A DNA stretch of 36,607 bases, taken from positions 1 through 36,607 of the forward strand of contig JAJDDG010000049.1 in the NCBI GenBank assembly GCA_029260435.1. Reading direction: 5' to 3'. The first letter of the stretch is position 1; each line of letters starts with the position of its first letter. The notes beneath the pieces were generated by a model that was not told the origin of the DNA, made no database searches, and saw nothing but the letters and a program-made list of their open reading frames with translations. Shown here in pieces: positions 30,813 through 36,607 of this stretch. Origin of the DNA: Phycisphaerales bacterium (GTDB taxonomy: Bacteria; Planctomycetota; Phycisphaerae; Phycisphaerales; UBA1924). Made by a program: the position numbers and the translations under genes.

Positions 30813-32639
30813 ATGTGCGGGATCGTCGCGTATATCGGTCATAAACCAGCGAAGGAACTGCTCGTCGAGGGGCTCAAGCGCATGGAGTACCGCGGGTACG
30901 ACTCCGCGGGCATCGCCGTCCTCAACGGCGGGCTCAGATGCATCCGCGCTGTCGGGCGCGTCGCCGTCCTCGAAGACAAACTCACAACCGTAGACGATCT
31001 CGAAGGCACCATCGGCATCGCCCACACCCGGTGGGCGACGCACGGCGAGGTCAACGAAGCGAACTGCCACCCCCAGCAGGACGACAAGCACGCCATCGCG
31101 ATCATCCACAACGGCACCATCGAGAACTACGCCACCCTTAAGACATACCTCAAAGGACGCGGACACTCCTTCACCTCCGCGACAGACACCGAGGTCATGG
31201 TGATGCTCATCTCCGAGCTCTACCAGGGCGATCTCGAACAGGCCGTCCGCGCCGCGCTCAAAGAGATCCGCGGGGCGTACGCCATCGGTGTCATCTGCGC
31301 CAACGAGCCGGACACGCTCGTCGTCGCGCGCAAGGGCTCGCCGCTCATCATCGGCGTCGGCGCGGGCGAGTATGTCGTCGCATCCGATGCCTCCGCGATC
31401 GTCGCGCACACCACACAAGCCTTCTCCCTCGACGATGAACAGGTCTGCAAAATCACCCGCGACGGCTTCCGCACCTCCACCCTCGACAACATCGCCGTCA
31501 CCCCCGAGGTCCGCCAGCTCGAGATCGACCTCGAACAGATCGAACTGGGCTCCTTCGACACCTACATGATGAAGGAGATCTACGAGCAGCCCGAGCGCCT
31601 CCGCCTCACCATGAAAGGGCGCATCAAGTCCCGCGACGGGCAGATCGTGCTGGGCGGCGTCTCTAAATTCACCCGCGAACTCGTCCGCGCCCGCCGGTTC
31701 GTCCTCACCGGGCAGGGCACCGCCTACCACGCCGCCATGCTCGGCGAGTACCTCTTCGAAGACCTCGCGAAAGTCCCCGCCAAGGTCGAGTACGCCTCCG
31801 AGTTCCGCTACCGCAACCCCATCATCGTGGACGGCACCGTCCTCGTCGCCGTGAGCCAGTCGGGCGAAACCGCCGACACCCTCGCCGCGCTGCACGAAGC
31901 AAAGGAACGCGGCGCGCTGACACTCGGCGTCGTCAACGTCGTCGGCTCCTCCATCACCCGCGAGACAGACGCCGGCGTCTACCTCCGCGTCGGGCCCGAG
32001 ATCGGCGTCGCTTCGACCAAAGCATTCACAGGACAGGTCGCCGTGCTCACCATGCTCGCGCTGTACATGGGCCGCCGCCGGTACATGAGTGTGGAAGCCT
32101 GCGCGGACCTGCTCTCGCAGTTCGAGCGAGTCCCCGAGATGATCGAAAAGACACTCGAACAAAACGACCACATCCTTGATGTCACCAAGAAGTACGTCGA
32201 TCAGGAAAACTGGCTCTTCCTCGGGCGTGGCTACAACTACCCCGCCGCACTCGAAGGCGCGCTCAAACTCAAAGAAATCTCGTACATCCACGCCGAGGGC
32301 ATGCCCGCCGCCGAAATGAAGCATGGCCCCATCGCGCTGATCCACGACGGCATGCCTGTCGTCTTCATCGCAAACCAGGGCCCGCAGTACGACAAGGTCA
32401 TGCTCAATATCGAGCAGGTCAAGAGCCGCGGCGGGCGCATCATCGCCGTCGCCACCGAGGGTGACAAACAAATCGAAACCATCGCGGACGATGTGTTCTA
32501 TGTCCCCCACATCGCCGACCCGCTCTCCCCCCTGCTCACAGTCGTCCCCCTCCAGCTCATGGCCTGCCACGCCGCGATGCTCCGCGGGCACGACGTAGAC
32601 AAGCCGCGCAACCTCGCCAAAAGCGTCACCGTCGAGTAG
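30813..32639 (+). CDS. glmS: Glutamine-fructose-6-phosphate aminotransferase (isomerizing)
   Basis: A 608-residue enzyme making glucosamine-6-phosphate, the first step to cell-wall amino sugars. The class II glutaminase domain starts with the nucleophile Cys2 (MCGIVAYIG), with RGYDSAGIA, THTRWATHG-like HTRWATHGEVN and IIHNGTIENY. Two SIS isomerase domains follow, with VLTGQGTAYHAAM, AVSQSGETADTLAAL, GVASTKAFTGQ and GRGYNYPAALEGALKLKEISY. The C-terminus DKPRNLAKSVTVE is canonical. ATG 30813 gives the required Cys2, and GAGGAG lies 8 bases upstream. No glmS ribozyme was recognised in the leader. purU follows after 9 bases, so the two form an operon. Confidence 0.97.
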   Translation: MCGIVAYIGHKPAKELLVEGLKRMEYRGYDSAGIAVLNGGLRCIRAVGRVAVLEDKLTTVDDLEGTIGIAHTRWATHGEVNEANCHPQQDDKHAIAIIHNGTIENYATLKTYLKGRGHSFTSATDTEVMVMLISELYQGDLEQAVRAALKEIRGAYAIGVICANEPDTLVVARKGSPLIIGVGAGEYVVASDASAIVAHTTQAFSLDDEQVCKITRDGFRTSTLDNIAVTPEVRQLEIDLEQIELGSFDTYMMKEIYEQPERLRLTMKGRIKSRDGQIVLGGVSKFTRELVRARRFVLTGQGTAYHAAMLGEYLFEDLAKVPAKVEYASEFRYRNPIIVDGTVLVAVSQSGETADTLAALHEAKERGALTLGVVNVVGSSITRETDAGVYLRVGPEIGVASTKAFTGQVAVLTMLALYMGRRRYMSVEACADLLSQFERVPEMIEKTLEQNDHILDVTKKYVDQENWLFLGRGYNYPAALEGALKLKEISYIHAEGMPAAEMKHGPIALIHDGMPVVFIANQGPQYDKVMLNIEQVKSRGGRIIAVATEGDKQIETIADDVFYVPHIADPLSPLLTVVPLQLMACHAAMLRGHDVDKPRNLAKSVTVE

Positions 32640-32648
32640 ATCATCCCG

Positions 32649-33509
32649 ATGAGCGAGCACACCCGCGCGATCCTCCTCACCGCCTGCCCGGACCAGCCCG
32701 GCGTCATCGCGCGCGTCTCGGGCTTCCTCGCCGATCGCGCCGTGAACATCCTCGAAGCCGACCAGCACACCGACCCCGACGAACGCGCCTTCTACATGCG
32801 CCTCGAACTGGACCACTCCGCCTCGAACTTAAATGCTGCCTCCTTCGACGAAGCCTTCGCCGAGATCGCGGGCGCACTCTCGATGACATGGCGTGTGGAC
32901 TGGCGCACCAAACCCAAGCGTCTGGGCGTCCTCGTCACCAAAGAGGGCCACTGCCTCGCGGACCTCATCTACCGGTGCGCCTCGGGCGAGATCGACGCAC
33001 AGATCCCCGTCGTCATCTCCAACCACGAATCGCTCAAAACCGCCGCCGACAGCGCGGGTATCCCCTTCCGCTGCATCCCCGTCACCAAAGACAACAAAGC
33101 CGAAGCCGAACGCGAGATCGATGCCGTCCTCACCGACCACGCTTGCGACGCAGTCGTCCTCGCCCGCTACATGCAGATCATGAGCCCCTGGTTCATCTCC
33201 CGGTGGCAGGGCCGAGCGATCAACATCCACCACTCCTTCCTCCCCGCCTTCGCCGGCGCACGCCCCTACCACCAGGCCCACGCCCGCGGCGTCAAACTCA
33301 TCGGCGCCACCGCCCACTACGTCACCGAAGACCTCGATCAGGGCCCCATCATCGAGCAGCTGACCGCCCGCGTCGGACACCGCGACACCGTGGACGATCT
33401 CATCCGCAAAGGGCGCGACCTCGAACGCGTCGTCCTCGCCGAAGCCGTGCGCAACCACGTCGATAACCGCGTGCTGATCTCCGGCAATAAAACCGTTGTG
33501 TTCGACTAA
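32649..33509 (+). CDS. purU: Formyltetrahydrofolate deformylase
   Basis: A 286-residue enzyme that hydrolyses 10-formyl-THF to formate and THF, balancing the one-carbon pool and feeding formate to purine synthesis. It has an N-terminal ACT domain (ILLTACPDQPGVIARVSGFLADRAVNI, about 8-85) and a formyltransferase domain with VLVTKEGHCLADLIYR, VISNHESLK, LARYMQIMSPWF, INIHHSFLPAFAGARPYHQA and GATAHYVTEDLDQGPII, containing the catalytic Asn, His and Asp. Length is normal. No Shine-Dalgarno is obvious; it begins 9 bases after glmS and is probably read by coupling. It converges on mutL with 19 bases between stops. Confidence 0.96.
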   Translation: MSEHTRAILLTACPDQPGVIARVSGFLADRAVNILEADQHTDPDERAFYMRLELDHSASNLNAASFDEAFAEIAGALSMTWRVDWRTKPKRLGVLVTKEGHCLADLIYRCASGEIDAQIPVVISNHESLKTAADSAGIPFRCIPVTKDNKAEAEREIDAVLTDHACDAVVLARYMQIMSPWFISRWQGRAINIHHSFLPAFAGARPYHQAHARGVKLIGATAHYVTEDLDQGPIIEQLTARVGHRDTVDDLIRKGRDLERVVLAEAVRNHVDNRVLISGNKTVVFD

Positions 33510-33528
33510 CCCTCCCCGCGCACTCTAC

Positions 33529-35529
33529 CTACCGCCCGAACTGCTTCTCCAGTTCCTTGATCGTCAACCGGATGCTCGTCGGCCTGCCGTGCGGGCAGTT
33601 GCTGGACCGCTCCACCTCGCCGCGCATCTCGATCAGCCGCGCGATCTCTTCATCGCTCAGCTTGTCCCCCGCCTTCACCGCCGCCTTGCACGCCATCATG
33701 TCCACCACCTCGTGCAGCGCAGCCTCGGAGCTCACCGCGTCCGTCGCGTGCCGCGACCCGCCCAGACCCTCCTCCTCCGTGCGCGCAAGCAGCTCCCCCA
33801 CAAACACACCCGCCTCCACGCCCCGCTCGAACAACAAACTCGGGAAGCCATGCACCGCGATCGTCGCGGGCCCGCCCGCGGCCGCGCTGATCCCGAGCTT
33901 CTCGAGCAACTCCTGCAGATCATCGAGAATCTCGATCTGCTTGGGCGTCGCGTCGATCACATCGGGCACCAGCAGCCGCTGCGATTCCAGGTTGCCGCTC
34001 TCGATCCGCTTGCGCAACGTCTCGAACATCACCCGCTCGTGCAGCGCATGCTGATCGATGATCACCACACCCTGCTCGTCCTGCGTCACCAGGAAACTGT
34101 TGTGTACCTGCAACAACCGTGCGCCGGGTGTCACCGCGCCCATCACGCTCTGCCTCTCCGCGTCGCGTTGCGTGCTCGCGCGCAGATGATCCGTCGCGAG
34201 CGATTCTGCTCTGGTCAGCTCGACCCGCACCCGCTCGGCATCGAGCCGACGCGCCTCCTCGCGGAGCTGCTCCTTCTCCCGCTCGATCGCCTCGCGCACC
34301 TTGTCTATTTCAAATCCCCTGCCCGCCTCGTCACCCCCCGCCTCCTTCGCCTTCTGGAGTTGCCCCACGAAGTCCACGAACTTCCGCGATACCCGCCCTT
34401 CGCTTCCCCCACCGCCCGCCTCGTACCCCACCGCGTGCGTCGCCTGAAAACGGATCCCACTCTGCTGCTGAACGCCCTCGCCCGACAGATCCTGCTGCTG
34501 CAGTGCATCGCGCACCGCGCGGTACACCACCCGATGCACCACCTGCGAATCGCGGAACCGCACCTCGCTCTTGGCAGGGTGTACGTTCACATCCACCGCC
34601 CGCGGGTCCATCTCGATCAGCAACACCGCCGCCGGATGCCTGCCGGGCTCGGTCAAACCCCGGTACGCCTCGCGCAGCGCGTGCTGGATCGTCTTGTCCC
34701 GGATCGGCCGCCCATTAATAAACACATGCTGCCGGCGCGCCGCGGGCGAAGCCAGACTCGGGTGCCCGATCAGCCCCCACAGCGCGAGCCCGCGCGCATC
34801 ATCAAACTCGTCCGCGTGTACCTCGAAATACCCGGCCTCGATATCCTTCCCCAGAATCGCCCGCGCCCGCTCCTTGGGCAATTGCCCCGCCGGCGCATCA
34901 AACACTTCCTTGCCGTCCGCCACCATCCGCCACCCGATCGCCGGGTGCGCGAGCGCCAGATCCCGCGCCACATCAACACAGTGGTTCTTCTCCGTCTGCG
35001 CCGTCCGTAAAAACTTCCGCCGCGCCGGCGTATTAAAAAACAAATTCCGCACCGTCACCGCCGTCCCCACCGACCCCGCCTCGGGGCGCCCCCCCGCACC
35101 CCCCACCATCTCCCCACCATCAACACTCACGATCGTCGCGCCTTCTTCATCCCTCGTGCGCGAACGGATCGTCATGCGCGACACACTCGCGATACTCGCG
35201 ACCGCCTCGCCGCGGAATCCCATCGTCGCCACCGCGTCAAGATCATCGGCGCTGCGGATCTTGCTCGTCGCGTGCGGGTGTACCGCGAGCGCCAACTCCG
35301 CCGCCGGGATCCCCCCGCCGTCGTCCGTCACACGGATCAGTTCGATCCCGCCCTTCTCGATCTCGACGGTGATCCGCATCGCCCGCGCGTCCAGCGCGTT
35401 ATCAAGCAGCTCCTTCACCACGCTCGCCGGGCGCTCCACCACCTCCCCCGCAGCGATCTGGTTCACCACGTGCGCAGGCAGCACCTCGATCGCCGCGCGT
35501 CCCCGGGATGTCCCAACAGCATTGCTCAC
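33529..35529 (-). CDS. mutL: DNA mismatch repair protein MutL (endonuclease type)
   Basis: A 666-residue MutL. The N-terminal GHKL ATPase has IAAGEVVERPASVVKELLDNALDA, VTDDGGGI, HATSKI, TMGFRGEAVASIASV and NLFFNTPARRKFL. A charged coiled-coil linker (about 380-450, REAIEREKEQLREEARRLDAERVR) joins the C-terminal domain. That domain carries DQHALHERVMFE, a match to the DQHA(X)2E(X)4E nicking motif, plus ACKAAVKAGD and CPHGRPTSI, so an endonuclease is expected, as in bacteria without MutH. GTG 35529 is chosen because TACAAT ends 6 bases upstream; ATG 35562 lies ahead of that box and adds 11 unconserved residues. mutS is not in the window. Confidence 0.95.
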   Translation of the reverse strand: MSNAVGTSRGRAAIEVLPAHVVNQIAAGEVVERPASVVKELLDNALDARAMRITVEIEKGGIELIRVTDDGGGIPAAELALAVHPHATSKIRSADDLDAVATMGFRGEAVASIASVSRMTIRSRTRDEEGATIVSVDGGEMVGGAGGRPEAGSVGTAVTVRNLFFNTPARRKFLRTAQTEKNHCVDVARDLALAHPAIGWRMVADGKEVFDAPAGQLPKERARAILGKDIEAGYFEVHADEFDDARGLALWGLIGHPSLASPAARRQHVFINGRPIRDKTIQHALREAYRGLTEPGRHPAAVLLIEMDPRAVDVNVHPAKSEVRFRDSQVVHRVVYRAVRDALQQQDLSGEGVQQQSGIRFQATHAVGYEAGGGGSEGRVSRKFVDFVGQLQKAKEAGGDEAGRGFEIDKVREAIEREKEQLREEARRLDAERVRVELTRAESLATDHLRASTQRDAERQSVMGAVTPGARLLQVHNSFLVTQDEQGVVIIDQHALHERVMFETLRKRIESGNLESQRLLVPDVIDATPKQIEILDDLQELLEKLGISAAAGGPATIAVHGFPSLLFERGVEAGVFVGELLARTEEEGLGGSRHATDAVSSEAALHEVVDMMACKAAVKAGDKLSDEEIARLIEMRGEVERSSNCPHGRPTSIRLTIKELEKQFGR

Positions 35530-35535
35530 GCCGCG

Positions 35536-35541
35536 ATTGTA
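35536..35541 (-). promoter_or_regulatory. Candidate leaderless -10 element of mutL
   Basis: TACAAT ends 6 bases before GTG 35529 and decides that start. It lies back to back with the YhhQ-family promoter, 34 bases away. Confidence 0.5.
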
Positions 35542-35575
35542 GGGCCGCGCCCCAATCTCCACCCAACCGCGGGGC

Positions 35576-35581
35576 TACACT
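35576..35581 (+). promoter_or_regulatory. Candidate leaderless -10 element of the YhhQ-family gene
   Basis: TACACT ends 6 bases before ATG 35588; the bases between are all C, so no Shine-Dalgarno exists. Confidence 0.55.
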
Positions 35582-35587
35582 CCCCCC

Positions 35588-36439
35588 ATGCCCGCCGCCG
35601 CACCTCTCCCATCACAGCAGCACGCCTACCCCGGCAAGCCCGCCCTCACCGAAGCCCAACTCCACCGCCGCCGCGAACACTGGTTCCTCCTCTTCGCCGG
35701 GCTCTTCCTGGGCACCCTCACCATGCTCAACATCCTGGGCATCACCCGCTTCATCAAACTCTTTGAACTCACCGACCCCGCCACCGGCGAGCCCACCACA
35801 ATCGCCGGCATACCCCTCGTCTTCGCCGTCGCCGTCGGCGTGCTGCCCTACCCCATCACCTTCCTGTGCACCGATTTCATCTGCGAGCTCTACGGCCGCG
35901 CACGAGCCAACGCCGTCGTCTGGGTCGGCTTCATCCTCAACCTCTGGGTCGTCGCCATCCTCTGGGTGGGCGGCGAACTCCCCGGCTTCGAACCCGCAGA
36001 CGCGCCAAACACCGGCGTCTTCTTCGAAGTCCGCACACTCGCCTTCGGCGCGGTAGCCGCGAGCATGTTCGCCTACCTCGTCGCGCAGCTTGTCGATGTG
36101 CACGTCTTCCACTTCTGGAAAAACCTCACCAAAGGCAAACACCTCTGGCTCCGCAACAACGCCTCAACCCTCGTCTCCCAGCTCGTAGACACCACCGCCG
36201 TCATCCTGATCACCCATTTCTACGCCCGCGCCCTGCCCATCTCCGATGGCCACCCGATCGGCGCACAACTCCTCCTCTTCATCTTCACCGGCTACGCCTT
36301 CAAGGTCGCCGCCGCGCTGCTCGACACCATCCCCTTCTACATCGGCGCGGGCCTGCTGCGCAAGCACCTCCGCCTGCCGCCCGCAACAGAACACATCCCC
36401 CCACCCGCCGCCGCCGCGGTCGAAGCAGGTGTGGGTTAG
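35588..36439 (+). CDS. YhhQ-family queuosine-precursor transporter (VUT family)
   Basis: A 283-residue membrane protein of the YhhQ/VUT family (PF02592), which imports preQ0 or preQ1 for queuosine synthesis in characterised members. About six hydrophobic segments can be traced. Family blocks are PYPITFLCTDFICELYGRARA, FAYLVAQLVDVHVFHFWK, KHLWLRNNASTLVSQLVDT and YAFKVAAALLDTIPFYIG. Hydrophilic extensions occur at both ends; the N-terminal 30 and C-terminal Pro/Ala-rich 20 residues are not typical. The substrate is inferred, since no other queuosine gene is nearby. The HIT gene follows 15 bases later and is probably co-transcribed. Confidence 0.93.
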   Translation: MPAAAPLPSQQHAYPGKPALTEAQLHRRREHWFLLFAGLFLGTLTMLNILGITRFIKLFELTDPATGEPTTIAGIPLVFAVAVGVLPYPITFLCTDFICELYGRARANAVVWVGFILNLWVVAILWVGGELPGFEPADAPNTGVFFEVRTLAFGAVAASMFAYLVAQLVDVHVFHFWKNLTKGKHLWLRNNASTLVSQLVDTTAVILITHFYARALPISDGHPIGAQLLLFIFTGYAFKVAAALLDTIPFYIGAGLLRKHLRLPPATEHIPPPAAAAVEAGVG

Positions 36440-36454
36440 CCGCAAGGAAACTCC

Positions 36455-36607
36455 ATGTCAGATTCCATCTTCACCAAAATCATCGCCGGCGAAATCCCCT
36501 CCCACAAGGTCTACGAAGACAACCTCGTCTTCGCCTTCCTCGATATCAACCCCCTCTCGCCGGGGCACACCCTCGTGGTCCCCAAAGAACCCGCCGTCAC
36601 ACTCGAC
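36455..36607 (+). CDS. HIT-family nucleotide hydrolase, N-terminal part (cut by window edge)
   Basis: Fifty-one codons from ATG 36455 run to the window end. The sequence ([38 protein letters not shown]) is the start of a histidine triad protein of the Hint/HinT type, which hydrolyses purine phosphoramidates. The HxHxH catalytic motif would lie beyond the edge. AAGGA about 7 bases upstream supports this start. Confidence 0.93.
   Translation, partial: MSDSIFTKIIAGEIPSHKVYEDNLVFAFLDINPLSPGHTLVVPKEPAVTLD

Noticed and set aside
30693-32816. 707-codon minus-strand frame opposite glmS
   Set aside because: Acidic, repetitive antisense translation of a canonical glmS gene; open frames of this kind are expected at high GC.
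1-36607. tRNA, rRNA, CRISPR arrays, insertion sequences, prophage or defence genes
   Set aside because: Both strands and all gaps were read; gaps are under 300 bases and none contains a cloverleaf, spaced repeat array or transposase frame that I could support.

Overview
This is a GC-rich bacterial chromosome segment that looks like a planctomycete, probably class Phycisphaerae. That placement is inference. It rests on a C-terminal sorting tail of the PEP-CTERM type in its IPTPG...RRRRA form, a secreted subtilase with HAF-like repeats and a dockerin-like C-terminus, a DUF255 thioredoxin-like protein, a TPR-sulfotransferase, a phenylalanyl-tRNA synthetase beta chain without the usual N-terminal OB domain, and a conserved-looking protein beside fumarylacetoacetase. 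I saw no rRNA, tRNA, CRISPR array, insertion sequence or phage gene.

Layout. 1-9.7 kb: start of a secreted protein (cut by the edge), a tiny CBM48-like protein, an aquaporin, a MoxR ATPase, a cluster of three hairpins, a Tat-exported alkaline phosphatase, a DUF255 protein fused to a DsbD-alpha-like domain, and a 1099-residue subtilase. 9.9-14.1 kb: low-specificity threonine aldolase, an AT-rich foreign-looking secreted repeat protein, fumarylacetoacetase and its unknown partner. 14.1-17.6 kb: glycosyltransferase, HhH-GPD DNA glycosylase, glutamine amidotransferase, methyltransferase. 17.8-22.7 kb: IspD, branched-chain aminotransferase, PheT, and a small exported protein. 22.7-29.2 kb: HscA-like Hsp70, Lon-N-domain protein, TPR-sulfotransferase, sorting-tail surface protein, and a YhaM-like HD exoribonuclease. 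29.3-36.6 kb: RarA, GlmS-PurU operon, MutL, YhhQ-family transporter, and the start of a HIT hydrolase.

Genes are packed tightly. Many are convergent with gaps or overlaps of a few bases, and most transcription units hold one or two genes. Likely operons are GlmS-PurU, YhhQ-HIT, glutamine amidotransferase-glycosylase, and the unknown protein with fumarylacetoacetase. Most genes are ordinary housekeeping or catabolic functions, and I see no defence or secondary-metabolite system.

The strongest unexplained signal is in the gene starts. Thirteen genes have a TANNNT -10-like hexamer ending exactly 6-9 bases before the start codon and no well-placed Shine-Dalgarno, which is the signature of leaderless transcription. 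About ten other genes carry clear Shine-Dalgarno sequences instead. The two start types therefore seem to coexist, and the pattern also decides several start codons.
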